From positions 1 to 64,000 of the forward strand of contig JADGJL010000012.1 of NCBI GenBank assembly GCA_027600665.1: DNA of 64,000 nt, given 5' to 3'. This document shows, piece after piece, positions 55,044 to 64,000 of this stretch (position 1 is the stretch's first letter; each line of letters opens with the position of its first letter). The DNA is from Irineochytrium annulatum. Lineage: Eukaryota > Chytridiomycota > Chytridiomycetes > Chytridiales > Chytridiaceae. Under the pieces are notes generated by a model that was not told the origin of the DNA, made no database searches, and worked only from the letters and a program-made list of their open reading frames with translations. Both the position numbers and the translations under genes were made by a program.

Positions 55044-56611
55044 TGTGCACCTCGCTGTTCATTTCCCATAAGGAGATTGCGATACTCTGTAGGCGATAAC
55101 TTAACGAGCTTCTCAAACTGGGTTACAAAATAATCTGCATTCTGAAATCCCACGCGTGCAGCGACCTCGTACATTCTCAGATCCGTCTGCCGCAGTAACT
55201 TCTTCGCCTCATGAATCCGCAGGTTCAGCAGATAGTCATTGAAGTACTGATTGTAGCTTTTGCGGAATAACCGCCCAAGATAAACGGGATTCATGTAGAA
55301 GAGCGCAGCAATGCTTTTGAGATTGATGTTCTCGGTATAATTAGCATCAATATACCGTTTGATCCTGCTGATATCCCCTTTGGATCGCTCCATTCGCAAA
55401 TGAGACACATAATGCTCGGCTTCCTCCAGCGCCATGAGAAAAGCATTCTTCAGTAGTCTTAAATTCCACCCTTCATGACTTTGTTGTGCCAGCTCCTTTA
55501 GCTGCTGCAGCCCTTCATCAGTACCATCCATTTCGTGGACTACAGCGAGAATACCCGTTATATAATGCAACAGAGAACCAGCTACAGCCTGAGGAGAAAA
55601 TCGATTCATATGAAACAATTTGAATTTCTCTTCTACAATGTTGTGGTAAGCTGCCCTATCCCCCTCTTCCAGGCTCAAGATTAATTGATCTACCTCCTCC
55701 TGGTATACATTAAAAACAAACAGTGGTTTGTCTTTAATCTCCGTATAGCGCACGACACCACCAGTTTCTGCATATTTATGCTTGGCTGCTTCTTTAGCCG
55801 CCATAAGGGATTGTGGGATATCTCCAATCTCTTTGACGAGTGTTCCTGCGTAAAAACCGATGTCCAGATTAAGCTTTTTGCTCAGTGTTATATGAATAGA
55901 ATGCAGCTTATCCTGTAACGCCATGCCACCTTGATCAGGTTTAGACCACAACATTAATAATGCAAACATGCCGTGCTGTTGCTCACTGATGAACATTTGG
56001 CATAAGTTACTCTCGAGAGATTGTACTGCTTCACGTACCTGTTCAATGGTAATTTTAATTTCATCTAATCCGGTCTGAAGTTCAATCAAAGTCATGAGCA
56101 GATTGGAATTATGCTTGATCCCGAGCATCTCGGCATGTCGAGGTTCATCCTGCTTCTGTACATGACCTTTGATCAGATCCTCCAACATGATGCTACTGGC
56201 CTGTCCCTCAGCCATGAGTATATGTTTTCTTTTGTTGCAAATGAGATTAGCCGACTTCTGCAACGTCGCCGTCAGTTCTTCATCATCAATTGGCTTCAGA
56301 ATATAGTCATGAACCCCGTATCTGATTGCCTGCTGTGCATATTTGAAGTCATGATAACCACTGATGATAATGAACACAGGTTCCAGATGAGGCATTTTCT
56401 CTACGGCACGAATAAGTTCCAGTCCATCCAGGATCGGCATACGAATATCGGTTATAATCACATCTGGCTGCAGGCGTTCAATCAGATCCAGTGCCTCTAG
56501 ACCGTTCTCTGCCTCCCCGATAATCTCCATATCAAGATCAATCCAGCTTATGAGCTCATACAGCCCCTTCCGTACATACATCTCGTCATCTACCAGTAAT
56601 ACTTTTAACAT
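55025..56611 (-). CDS. AraC-type response regulator, YesN type
   Basis: 528 residues. Receiver domain with phospho-Asp in PDVIITDIRMPILDG; C-terminal AraC pair (INLKSIAALFYMNPVYLGRLFRKSYNQYF; RMYEVAARVGFQNADYFVTQFEKLVKLSPTEYR). Operon with the sensor kinase and upstream of the importer, which it likely activates. Preceded by a terminator that separates it from the enzyme gene at 56.7 kb. Confidence 0.9.
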   Translation of the reverse strand: MLKVLLVDDEMYVRKGLYELISWIDLDMEIIGEAENGLEALDLIERLQPDVIITDIRMPILDGLELIRAVEKMPHLEPVFIIISGYHDFKYAQQAIRYGVHDYILKPIDDEELTATLQKSANLICNKRKHILMAEGQASSIMLEDLIKGHVQKQDEPRHAEMLGIKHNSNLLMTLIELQTGLDEIKITIEQVREAVQSLESNLCQMFISEQQHGMFALLMLWSKPDQGGMALQDKLHSIHITLSKKLNLDIGFYAGTLVKEIGDIPQSLMAAKEAAKHKYAETGGVVRYTEIKDKPLFVFNVYQEEVDQLILSLEEGDRAAYHNIVEEKFKLFHMNRFSPQAVAGSLLHYITGILAVVHEMDGTDEGLQQLKELAQQSHEGWNLRLLKNAFLMALEEAEHYVSHLRMERSKGDISRIKRYIDANYTENINLKSIAALFYMNPVYLGRLFRKSYNQYFNDYLLNLRIHEAKKLLRQTDLRMYEVAARVGFQNADYFVTQFEKLVKLSPTEYRNLLMGNEQRGAQCQDGT

Positions 56612-56642
56612 ACCGTGTGTCCCCTTTCCTCCAACGAAAATA

Positions 56643-56676
56643 AACCGCCGGTAGCATGTCTCCCTATCGGCGGTAT
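56643..56676 (-). terminator. Terminator after the 660-residue enzyme gene
   Basis: Minus strand CCGCCGATAG ... CTACCGGCGG followed by TTTATTTT. Confidence 0.8.
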
Positions 56677-56713
56677 CTAATATGGTGACTGTTGTAGTTA
56701 TTGCAAAATAAAT

Positions 56714-58696
56714 TCATACAGGTCGCGCATAATCCCAATAGTCGCCAACAAGGCCTTCGATGATCGATCCACTGGCCCATGGCATCAGGCAAAACCAGGT
56801 GCTGGCTGGTGTACCATCCGCATATTTTTCAGTGACCAGTCCTTCCGAATGACAGAAGCGTTCAGACATCCATCCTTTTTTGCCATAGCCGAATTCTTGA
56901 TCATAACGATTATAGGTCTGACAACCCCACCCGATGGTATCCATCATACGTTGGCGAACATAATTGTCTTCCCGTTGTCCAACATAATACAACAGCTCAT
57001 CCACCAGATTGCTGGACATGGGGTGAATATGCGGATTAGCTACCGAAGTAACACTTCCCCCGGAACTGGACCAGCCTAATGTACTAAGCGGTGGAATCTT
57101 AATAGGTGAGTTGTAACAAAATTTGAAGCTGAATTCATAACTGATCGCATCTCTCATATGATCCAGATACAGCTCGTCACCGGTCAACGCGTGCAGAAAC
57201 CGAACAGCTTTGATGTACGCCAGAATGCCTTCCGAATCAACAGCCTTGTCCGCATCCAGCGGAGCGCCGTAACATTCCATGTGTTGCACATAGGTGTTGT
57301 AATAGTGGGCTTCACTGCGTCTGAGCTCATCCAGAGAAGATACATCATGGGTTAACCAACAGTGATATGCCTTGGCAGCAAGACACCAGACTCCACTAAA
57401 GGCATCATATTCGAGACCTGCTCTTGTCCGCTCTGACAAAATAGTAGGATATTCTCCATCCGTATTCTTCGTGCACTCCAGACGATCAAGTATTTGTTTG
57501 ACGTAAGCAAGCCAATCATCGTGTCTCACATTTCGAATGCGCCTCTCATAATCGTAGCTTTTCAGAATGTAGAACATCGCTTGAGCTACAAGGTATGAGG
57601 AATGGCCCGGGGTACGCATGCCGTCGAACCACCAGCCTTTAACACTCCATATTCCATCCTGATAGGCATCATACGGAAGTCCCGATTTGGGATTCATGGC
57701 GTTCTCAATAATATTTGTAATACAAGATAATGCCTGCTGTCGCATGGACTCATTATTCAGGCGCAGTGCAGACATAAGCATGGGTGCGGCTATCGTCATA
57801 CCGTTTGTCCAACTGATTGAGATAATTTTGTTGTATCGGTAGCCACCACTTTCAGCAGCATCTTCATATACAAATGTTGAATAATGACGATCCTCCGGAA
57901 GCCAGGCATATTCATAGATGGCATTGGACAGATCCATTACCGTTGTCCGAATGTCACTTCCTTCTCTTGGTTTTTCGTGATACCTCCTATAGATTGTTTC
58001 CAGTGCAGGATTGATGCCCAGTTCTGATTCAGACTCGTAGTTATATAGTTCAAGTGTTAGCCCAACTGATTCACCTGCCGCAAGTTCGAAGCAATTTTCG
58101 CCAAGGGGAGCTCGCTCATGGACAAGTTTGGATTTGATAAATAACAACGGTGCATTCTCATATCCCAGCGTATATCCGACCGTACCCTTTTCAATAGAAC
58201 ATGTGAATCCCCCATATTGCAAAAAGCTTCCTTCCATTCCTGGATACCATTGCTTCTTCTGGCTTCCCGTATTAATCCAGTAGGGACTTGCGCTCAGACC
58301 AACAATCCGACCTTTATCATAGACAAGTGCAGCCGGATGAGACAGACGATCACTTCGGACCATCCACCAGGGTGATGATGGGCGAGAAGGAATGCCCTCC
58401 CTCAGTCTGGGGAACTCATTTGGGACATTCTGGGGTGCTTCGCCCCGGTTGCGGCCATACATAAATGCAGGCAAAAAAAACCTCGGATTCTGTTTGTCCA
58501 ATGGCATTTCCACTTGAATTACTCCAGACCAGGCATTCTGGCCCTCGTTATAAATCTGAATGTCGGCTTGCCATGGGTCTTCCGCACTGCCGTTTCCGTT
58601 TATTACTTTTACGTCAGCTTTGAGAGCATGCTTGTTCAATGCCGTGTACTGTACGTTGTCCTGCACTCTACTTCGTGCCGTGAAAGTCAGATCCAT
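56714..58696 (-). CDS. Uncharacterised 660-residue protein, probable glycan-active enzyme
   Basis: I do not recognise the family. The N-terminal 250 residues look like beta-sandwich (VEMPLDKQNPRFFLPAFMYG; AAGESVGLTLELYNYE). Residues about 270-650 are helical with Trp-, Tyr-, Gly- and His-rich patches (SVKGWWFDGMRTPGHSSYLV, YDAFSGVWCLAAKAYHCW, TLGWSSSGGSV) that recall the (alpha/alpha)6 barrel of several polysaccharide hydrolases and lyases. There is no signal peptide, so it probably acts on imported oligosaccharides. Start behind TTGGAGG. Neighbours are a divergent AraC regulator, a GH95 fucosidase and the importer. Catalytic residues cannot be named. Confidence 0.65.
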   Translation of the reverse strand: MDLTFTARSRVQDNVQYTALNKHALKADVKVINGNGSAEDPWQADIQIYNEGQNAWSGVIQVEMPLDKQNPRFFLPAFMYGRNRGEAPQNVPNEFPRLREGIPSRPSSPWWMVRSDRLSHPAALVYDKGRIVGLSASPYWINTGSQKKQWYPGMEGSFLQYGGFTCSIEKGTVGYTLGYENAPLLFIKSKLVHERAPLGENCFELAAGESVGLTLELYNYESESELGINPALETIYRRYHEKPREGSDIRTTVMDLSNAIYEYAWLPEDRHYSTFVYEDAAESGGYRYNKIISISWTNGMTIAAPMLMSALRLNNESMRQQALSCITNIIENAMNPKSGLPYDAYQDGIWSVKGWWFDGMRTPGHSSYLVAQAMFYILKSYDYERRIRNVRHDDWLAYVKQILDRLECTKNTDGEYPTILSERTRAGLEYDAFSGVWCLAAKAYHCWLTHDVSSLDELRRSEAHYYNTYVQHMECYGAPLDADKAVDSEGILAYIKAVRFLHALTGDELYLDHMRDAISYEFSFKFCYNSPIKIPPLSTLGWSSSGGSVTSVANPHIHPMSSNLVDELLYYVGQREDNYVRQRMMDTIGWGCQTYNRYDQEFGYGKKGWMSERFCHSEGLVTEKYADGTPASTWFCLMPWASGSIIEGLVGDYWDYARPV

Positions 58697-58728
58697 CTTT
58701 TCCTCCAATCGCGTTGTACACACCTGAG

Positions 58729-58766
58729 TGGAAACGCTTGCAATTATGTATCCATCATGCTAGGAT
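58729..58766. promoter_or_regulatory. Divergent promoter region with a cre/LacI-like site
   Basis: TGGAAACGCTTGCA (58729-58742) fits the relaxed cre consensus. It overlaps a plus-strand TTGCAA-N17-TAGGAT promoter (58738-58766) for the AraC gene; a minus-strand TTGCAA also lies in it and faces the 660-residue enzyme gene. A LacI-family operator is the alternative reading. Confidence 0.5.
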
Positions 58767-58855
58767 GGTTACATTTTATAGGTTTAAGTCTGCAATTTCA
58801 TTGCATAAACGGCTATATTTATTGCGCGAAACGACAAGGAGGTCATATATCTGAT

Positions 58856-59707
58856 ATGAATGAGACTTCAGAATACCTGTTTGATCCAATCCAGAATGAG
58901 CTGTTGTATCTTCATCGCAACACCACGTATAATATGGGAACCTTCTATCATCGACATAATGCATATGAACTCTACTTATTTCTTCGTGGCAATGTAAATT
59001 TCTATATTGAGAACCGTTGTTACCATTTGCAGCGTGGCGATCTGCTCGTTCTTAGCCCGGAGGAGATGCACCGTTCCTTTGCCTTGGACCAAAATGAATA
59101 TGAGAGAATTACCATAAATCTGAAAAAGTCATATCTGAACCGCTTGTCTACGGCAACAACCAACTTATCCGCATGTTTCGACTACCGTCCCAAAGGTAAG
59201 GGGAATATCGTACATCTTGAAGAATACGAGCTTCATCGAGTGCTGCAATTAGCTAACGAGCTTGAACAGTGTCTCTCATCAAGTGACTATGGAGCGGATA
59301 TTCAGAGGAATATTTTGATTACTCAGTTACTCCTTCTAACGAATCTAACTTTCCAAAATACGGATTTTATTGCAACGGATATTATGCCGGAACTAGTTCG
59401 AAACACGATGGATTACATAGAATGTAATCTGACGAGGCAACTGGACCTCAACCAATTGTCAGAGGCTATGTTCACGAATAAAAGCTATCTTAGTCGGCAA
59501 TTCAAAAAACATACCGGACTCACGATTCGAGCATACATTCTAAGTCGCCGCATAGAGCTCTCGAAATCTTATTTAATCGAAGGTTTAAGCATTACAGAGG
59601 CCTGTTATCAATCCGGTTTTGGAGATTATGCCAATTTTATTCGCAGCTTCACCAAGCTGGTCGGTACTTCACCTGGCAAGTTTGTTAAATATGAATGCCA
59701 TCTTTAA
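58856..59707 (+). CDS. AraC-family transcriptional regulator
   Basis: 283 residues. Cupin sensor (FYHRHNAYELYLFLRGNVNFYIENRCYHLQRGDLLVLSPEEMH) followed by the HTH pair (LDLNQLSEAMFTNKSYLSRQFKKHTGL; SITEACYQSGFGDYANFIRSFTKLVGTSP). The start is the ATG after AAGGAGG at rather long spacing (13). The open frame reaches back to 58514 but overlaps the divergent gene and has no ribosome site. Likely regulates the divergent enzyme gene and perhaps the fucosidase. Confidence 0.87.
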   Translation: MNETSEYLFDPIQNELLYLHRNTTYNMGTFYHRHNAYELYLFLRGNVNFYIENRCYHLQRGDLLVLSPEEMHRSFALDQNEYERITINLKKSYLNRLSTATTNLSACFDYRPKGKGNIVHLEEYELHRVLQLANELEQCLSSSDYGADIQRNILITQLLLLTNLTFQNTDFIATDIMPELVRNTMDYIECNLTRQLDLNQLSEAMFTNKSYLSRQFKKHTGLTIRAYILSRRIELSKSYLIEGLSITEACYQSGFGDYANFIRSFTKLVGTSPGKFVKYECHL

Positions 59708-59762
59708 ACATTGCATTGAGCAAATAGACGCTAAATCTTGTCTATATCTTAACTATGAAATG

Positions 59763-59808
59763 AAAAAGAGCGAATTCACCCGTCAATTCTGTCGGGCGAT
59801 ATTCGCTC
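59763..59808 (-). terminator. Terminator of the GH95 gene
   Basis: Minus strand GAGCGAAT-TCGCCCG ... CGGG-ATTCGCTC followed by TTTTTC; it can also stop the convergent AraC gene. Confidence 0.82.
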
Positions 59809-59842
59809 ATGTAAATCGGTAACTTTATTAATGACTAATCTA

Positions 59843-62155
59843 TTAATTCCAATGATATCCTTTTAATTCAATCATGGAATTCGGGCCTGGAAAGGTTAAT
59901 TCTATCTTTTGGTCCTGATAGGATACGGTTACAGAAGTTTCTGCAATAGAGCGAATTCTGGTATTCAACAGACGACCCGCCTCCCATTCCAGATCTAATT
60001 CAAATCCGCCACGAGCCCGAATACCATGAATATATCCTGTTGGCCAGGCTGCGGGCAAAGCAGGTAACAATCGGAGTACTCCGTCATGGCTCTGGAGAAG
60101 CATCTCTGCTATACCTGCAGTACCTCCAAAGTTCCCATCAATTTGGAATGGAGGATGATCACAAAACAGATTGGGTAACGTGGAGGAACGTAGAAGTTCC
60201 ACGATGTTATCGTGTGCAAGTTCCGACTCCTCTAATCGTGCCCACATGTTGAGAATCCACGCCCTGCTCCATCCGGTGTGTCCACCACCGTGTTCCAATC
60301 TTCTGTCGAGTGTTACGCGAGCTGCCTTAGCAAGATCAGGCGTGGCTTGCGCCGTAATTTGCGTTCCCGGATGCAAAGCGAATAAATGGGAAATATGTCT
60401 GTGGCCAGGTTCCAATTCATCATAATCGTTACTCCACTCTTGGATTTGGCCATGTTTTCCAATGGAGGTCTCCGGTATTTTGGTTAAAGCATTACGGAGC
60501 TGTTCTCCGAATTCCTGATCTTCTTGCAAGATCCGTGTACTCTCAATGCAGCGCGTGAAGAGCTCTCTAATAATCTGATTGTCCATCGAAGCACCAAAGC
60601 ATAAAGCCCCCGATTCTCCATTATCTAATATATAGCGATTCTCCGGTGAGGACGAAGGACATATCACCCAATTGCCAGAAGGATCTTCTATTAGATAATC
60701 CAGAATAAACATAGCCGCATCTTTCATCGTGGCGTAAACTTTTTGAAGAAACTGAACATCCTGATTATATTCATAATGATCCCACAGATGTAATGAAAGC
60801 CACGCTCCTCCCATGGTCCAAAACGTCGATGTCATGCATACATCCTGCGGAGCAGCGTCTGCCCAGATATCCGAATTGTGGTGGGCGACGAACCCCCTGC
60901 ATCCGTACATGATGCTAGCGGTTTCCTTTCCTCGAACATGCAGTCGCTCTATAAAATCAAACAAGGGAACGTGACATTCAGACAGATTACAGCTCTCTGC
61001 GAGCCAGTAGTTCATCTGTGCATTAATGTTAATCGTATATTTGCTATCCCATACTGGAAGCATATCTTTATTCCATATCCCTTGAAGGTTTGCAGGTAAA
61101 GAACCTGGACGACTGCTTGAGATAAGCAGATAACGACCGAATTGAAAGTATAGACTTATCAATTCCGGATCATGCTTACCAGCTCTAAGCCGTTCAAATC
61201 GCTGATCGATTGGAAGTTCGGAACAGATAACATCTGTATGATCATCTTCAAGATGTATATCCATCTTTTCGAATAAGGATTGATAATCCGAGACATGATC
61301 GGCGAGCAGTTCTTTATATGGCTTTGTGGAAGCGGATTCAATTCTTCGGAGGCACTCTGCTTCGAGTTGTTCCTTGGGTATTCGGAAATCTGTGCAAGCC
61401 GAGATTAGAATAGTCGCTGAATTACCATCCTCCAGAGAAAGCTGGCCGCTTGAATAATGAACCTGCCCCCCTTCAGATAGAACGCGAATCCCGCAACAAA
61501 ATCGAATTCCTTCTTCTCCCCCACTTCTTCCTCGGATAATCAAGTTATTCGTTCCACGCTTCTCGATCCGATCCAGATAGGATTGAAAACCAACAGGATG
61601 TTTGAGAATATTGGACCATGATGATGATTCCAGAACAGTTCCCCTGCCAAAAATAGTGGAGAAAGATAACTTTCCAGGTACGCTGGATTTGAGATGAACA
61701 ACGAGCACTTGATCCGGGTAGCTAGCAAAATAATCACGGCTGTATATGGATTGATCTACGGTATAATGCACGTTTACCTTACCATGTTCCAGATCGAGAT
61801 GTCTTTGATAATCATTCGGTTCTTGTCCACTGTGATCCATAGCGATGTAAAAGTCGCCTAATGGCTCGTAATGTCTTTGCCCGTCAGGAACACCTACCAG
61901 AGTATCTGCTGCGAGTTCTTCTGCTTCACTAATCTTGCCATCAAAAATCAGGTTTCTGATCTGAGATAAAGATTCAAGGGCTTGAGGATTATTCCGCTGC
62001 ATCGGGCCACCATACCACAGGCTATCCTCATTAAGCTGAATTCTCTCGATCTGTGTTTTTCCAAAAATCATGCCTCCAAGAGTTCCATTTCCGATAGGCA
62101 ATGCCTCTTCCCATGTTCTAGCAGGTTGATTAAACCAGATATTTTTGGTCTTCAC
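59843..62155 (-). CDS. GH95 alpha-L-fucosidase-type glycoside hydrolase
   Basis: 770 residues, no signal peptide. N-terminal beta domain ([25 protein letters not shown]), then an (alpha/alpha)6 barrel. Family catalytic features are visible: [11 protein letters not shown] with the paired Asn that assist the base, [10 protein letters not shown] with the acid Glu, and [12 protein letters not shown]95 enzymes invert at alpha-1,2-fucosyl or, in some members, alpha-galactosyl links. GTG start behind TTGGAGGG. Monocistronic with its own promoter and terminator. Confidence 0.88.
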   Translation of the reverse strand: MKTKNIWFNQPARTWEEALPIGNGTLGGMIFGKTQIERIQLNEDSLWYGGPMQRNNPQALESLSQIRNLIFDGKISEAEELAADTLVGVPDGQRHYEPLGDFYIAMDHSGQEPNDYQRHLDLEHGKVNVHYTVDQSIYSRDYFASYPDQVLVVHLKSSVPGKLSFSTIFGRGTVLESSSWSNILKHPVGFQSYLDRIEKRGTNNLIIRGRSGGEEGIRFCCGIRVLSEGGQVHYSSGQLSLEDGNSATILISACTDFRIPKEQLEAECLRRIESASTKPYKELLADHVSDYQSLFEKMDIHLEDDHTDVICSELPIDQRFERLRAGKHDPELISLYFQFGRYLLISSSRPGSLPANLQGIWNKDMLPVWDSKYTININAQMNYWLAESCNLSECHVPLFDFIERLHVRGKETASIMYGCRGFVAHHNSDIWADAAPQDVCMTSTFWTMGGAWLSLHLWDHYEYNQDVQFLQKVYATMKDAAMFILDYLIEDPSGNWVICPSSSPENRYILDNGESGALCFGASMDNQIIRELFTRCIESTRILQEDQEFGEQLRNALTKIPETSIGKHGQIQEWSNDYDELEPGHRHISHLFALHPGTQITAQATPDLAKAARVTLDRRLEHGGGHTGWSRAWILNMWARLEESELAHDNIVELLRSSTLPNLFCDHPPFQIDGNFGGTAGIAEMLLQSHDGVLRLLPALPAAWPTGYIHGIRARGGFELDLEWEAGRLLNTRIRSIAETSVTVSYQDQKIELTFPGPNSMIELKGYHWN

Positions 62156-62219
62156 TTTTAACCCTCCAACGAAGTATAATTCCTCACATTTCTTCTCATG
62201 TTTAGTATGTTCCGTTCGT

Positions 62220-62248
62220 ATGTTATTTTAAGTGTACTGTAATCTCAA
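62220..62248 (-). promoter_or_regulatory. Candidate promoter of the GH95 gene
   Basis: TTGAGA (62248-62243), 17 bases, TAACAT (62225-62220) on the minus strand, about 65 bases before the start codon. Confidence 0.5.
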
Positions 62249-62459
62249 GAGCATTTAAATGAACAAAACTAACTTGAATTATCACAATTTTATCGTAGCG
62301 AAAAGTGTTTAATCGTAAATTCCGAAGTGAACAGCAAAAGTGCGACTATCGCACCAACCATTTCGTTCAATCTACGCACCACCAGAAACGTATTTTTTCT
62401 TATGTTAATCGTATAGACAAATAAAGTTGCTATTATAGCAACTTTATTAAAAGGCATCT
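62249..62459. other. Intergenic stretch with two hairpins
   Basis: Only noncoding sequence. The perfect 13-base stem AATAAAGTTGCTA/TAGCAACTTTATT (62420-62448) and a smaller GTGCGA-CTA-TCGCAC (62340-62354, minus strand followed by TTTTG) probably act as tandem terminators for the diguanylate cyclase gene. Confidence 0.6.
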
Positions 62460-63431
62460 TTAGAATTCTTCAACATGTTCAGGTTCATAGATTCCGTAAC
62501 CATTTTTGCCATTCTTTTTAATCGTGTACATGGCTTGATCGGCATATCTTAGAAGTTCAGAAGGCTCTTGTCCATGGGTTGGAAACAGGCTAATGCCTAT
62601 ACTTATGGATAGATTAATATGGTTTCCAGCAATTTTAAAATGCGTACTGAATGCAGCATCTAACTTTTTGGCAATTGTTATAGCCTCTTGATCATTCTGT
62701 AGATGGCTTAAGATAGTGAATTCATCCCCGCCGAGCCGGGCCACCATGTCTGTGCTCGGGATCGTTTCTCTGAAACGTTTTGCCATCTCCATCAACACTT
62801 GATCCCCAACATCGTGTCCATATGTATCATTCACTTGCTTGAATCCATCGGCATCCACAAACATGACAGCAAGTTTGCTATCGTGTCTTTGCGCATTGCT
62901 AATTGACCAGGCAAGACGGTCATTATAAGCAAGACGATTAGGCAGACCAGTAAGCACATCATGCAAAGACAGATGTTTGCTCATTCTCGCGGACTTTTTA
63001 ATTGTGGTATATTCCGTCTCAAGTTCTTTAATCAGATTTTTAAGTTTATACACACGGGTATTTGTATTCGTCATGTCAGTAATCTGAATAAGGGCATAAC
63101 TGTGATCTTCCAGATAGAGTGGCTCCACGTGCATATTTTGTCTGAATATATATTCATCCTCGCCTTCCCTCGGGAGAATGAATGCCTTATGTAAAGCGCT
63201 TGAGCAAAATCTGCTCTGACCGTGATACAGCGCATTTTGCAAAATATTCTGATACATGTTCGACTTAAACCGTGGGCAGACTTCAAGCAGATTCAGTCCT
63301 ATAACCTCTTCCGCATTTTTGCCAGTAAAGCGTTCCAACCAGCCATTCCAAAGAACAACTTTCAATTGTCTATCGACAATGAGCATGCCTATATTGGCTT
63401 TTTTCAGTGCTTGTGATAGAAGATTATTCAT
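62460..63431 (-). CDS. PAS-GGDEF diguanylate cyclase
   Basis: 323 residues, cytoplasmic. PAS domain about 1-120 (ANIGMLIVDRQLKVVLWNGWLERFTGK), a short coiled coil (130-155), then GGDEF (LHDVLTGLPNRLAYNDRL onward) with the active site RLGGDEF at 232-238. It makes c-di-GMP. The inhibitory RxxD site five residues before GGDEF reads PSTD (225-228), so product feedback is probably lost. TAGGAG ribosome site; starts inside the upstream CheC-like gene (8-base overlap). Confidence 0.9.
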   Translation of the reverse strand: MNNLLSQALKKANIGMLIVDRQLKVVLWNGWLERFTGKNAEEVIGLNLLEVCPRFKSNMYQNILQNALYHGQSRFCSSALHKAFILPREGEDEYIFRQNMHVEPLYLEDHSYALIQITDMTNTNTRVYKLKNLIKELETEYTTIKKSARMSKHLSLHDVLTGLPNRLAYNDRLAWSISNAQRHDSKLAVMFVDADGFKQVNDTYGHDVGDQVLMEMAKRFRETIPSTDMVARLGGDEFTILSHLQNDQEAITIAKKLDAAFSTHFKIAGNHINLSISIGISLFPTHGQEPSELLRYADQAMYTIKKNGKNGYGIYEPEHVEEF

Positions 63432-64000
63432 GGCCAGCTCCTAGCAATGCATCAATTTTGTCTAGCAAAATGGAGATGGAGCTCATACTTAACGCAATAA
63501 TAATTATTCCTTTCACGTCCGTTTCGGCGAGCAAAAACGATGTATGGAGAACAAGTACATATACTTCGTTTTGAAGCAGTATTTCCGGATCAGAGTGAGT
63601 GCCATGAATTAATTCAATATCCGGCAGTACATATTCAAGTTTTAACTCAAGGAAATTGCCAAATTCTCCAATGATGGCATTGAGAAGGACATTGCTGACT
63701 TCTTTCAACACATCCAGATCGGTATCCATCAAGCGGAAGTTTTCAGGTATGGTCTCAGTGAGCTCCCCAAGACACATATTTGCCAGGATTTTAGCCTGCT
63801 CAGCGGGAAACATCAAAAAAGCTTTTCCTTGAAACTCATAGCCAAATTGAAGAGAAGACCTGAATAGATGCCCATCATTGAAAAAAATGTTATATCTCCG
63901 ATCTTTCCGATCAACATCGGAGAAAGAAATCAGTTCTACATCAGGAATGTTCAATACAATATGCCTGTCAACAATCTCTGATAACATATTGGCAGCTTGT
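63424..64000 (-). CDS. CheC/CheX-like chemotaxis phosphatase, N-terminus outside the window
   Basis: The frame stays open to the right edge, so about 192 residues of the C-terminal part are seen. AANMLSEIVDRHIVLNIPDVELISF is the end of a first CheC helix-strand unit. DLDVLKEVSNVLLNAIIGEF with LPDIEL is a second unit with the E-x2-N pair used to remove phosphate from CheY. It is coupled to the diguanylate cyclase downstream, so a link between a response regulator and c-di-GMP is likely. An ATG at 63987 is internal, not the start. Confidence 0.72.
   Translation of the reverse strand, partial: QAANMLSEIVDRHIVLNIPDVELISFSDVDRKDRRYNIFFNDGHLFRSSLQFGYEFQGKAFLMFPAEQAKILANMCLGELTETIPENFRLMDTDLDVLKEVSNVLLNAIIGEFGNFLELKLEYVLPDIELIHGTHSDPEILLQNEVYVLVLHTSFLLAETDVKGIIIIALSMSSISILLDKIDALLGAGHE

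Noticed and set aside
58514..58855. N-terminal extension of the AraC frame
   Set aside because: Overlaps the divergent enzyme gene and its promoter; the AraC ribosome site lies at 58836-58842.

Overview
The window looks like chromosomal DNA of a spore-forming Firmicute of the Paenibacillus type. The evidence is the gene content: LplA/LplB/LplC-type sugar importers paired with YesM/YesN-type two-component systems, S-layer-homology (SLH) anchoring, PyrR- and LicT-type RNA regulation, a cydABCD operon, and many glycoside hydrolases with AraC regulators. Shine-Dalgarno sites are strong (AAGGAGG type) and TTG and GTG starts are frequent. I see no phage, insertion sequence, CRISPR array, rRNA or tRNA. 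The species assignment is inference; no marker gene is present.

Layout. 0-2.4 kb: codBA (cytosine uptake and deamination; codA runs off the left edge) behind a promoter, a PyrR-binding loop and a terminator. 2.7-5.5 kb: acetoacetate decarboxylase plus a ketopantoate-reductase-like enzyme, with a divergent LysR gene. 5.6-8.1 kb: a GH4 glycosidase with a divergent AraC gene. 8.1-9.4 kb: an APH-like kinase behind a possible leader peptide and hairpin. 9.4-14.1 kb: licT-bglP-bglH, a beta-glucoside PTS operon with two RAT/terminator antitermination sites and a cre-overlapped promoter. 14.2-16.9 kb: an ArsR-type regulator divergent from a GH51 arabinofuranosidase. 17.3-22.2 kb: a Gly/Ser-rich small protein, a DsbA-like protein with a divergent HxlR regulator, a NUDIX protein, and a LysR gene divergent from a MetX-like acyltransferase.

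22.4-29.3 kb: an importer (lipoprotein plus two permeases) convergent with its likely sensor kinase/response regulator pair. 29.5-36 kb: a small orphan protein and cydABCD (cytochrome bd oxidase and its maturation exporter) behind a long structured leader. 36.3-45.3 kb: two MFS exporters with LysR and TetR regulators, a GNAT acetyltransferase, an ECF sigma/anti-sigma pair, a MINPP-like histidine phosphatase with a stalk domain, and a DUF3237 protein. 45.4-47.7 kb: an SLH-anchored GH3 enzyme.

47.7-62.2 kb reads as one glycan-utilisation locus. It holds two permeases, two tandem paralogous binding lipoproteins, a sensor kinase and response regulator, a large uncharacterised probable glycan enzyme, a divergent AraC regulator and a GH95 alpha-fucosidase, with cre-like sites at two promoters. 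62.4-64 kb: a PAS-GGDEF diguanylate cyclase translationally coupled to a CheC-like protein cut by the right edge.

The most unusual items are the leader ORF, hairpin and possible AUU start before the APH-like kinase (about 9.2-9.35 kb), the uncharacterised enzyme at 56.7-58.7 kb in a fucose-linked locus, the 136-base palindromic cydA leader, and the stalk-domain MINPP-like phosphatase. None of these was checked by a search or folding program.
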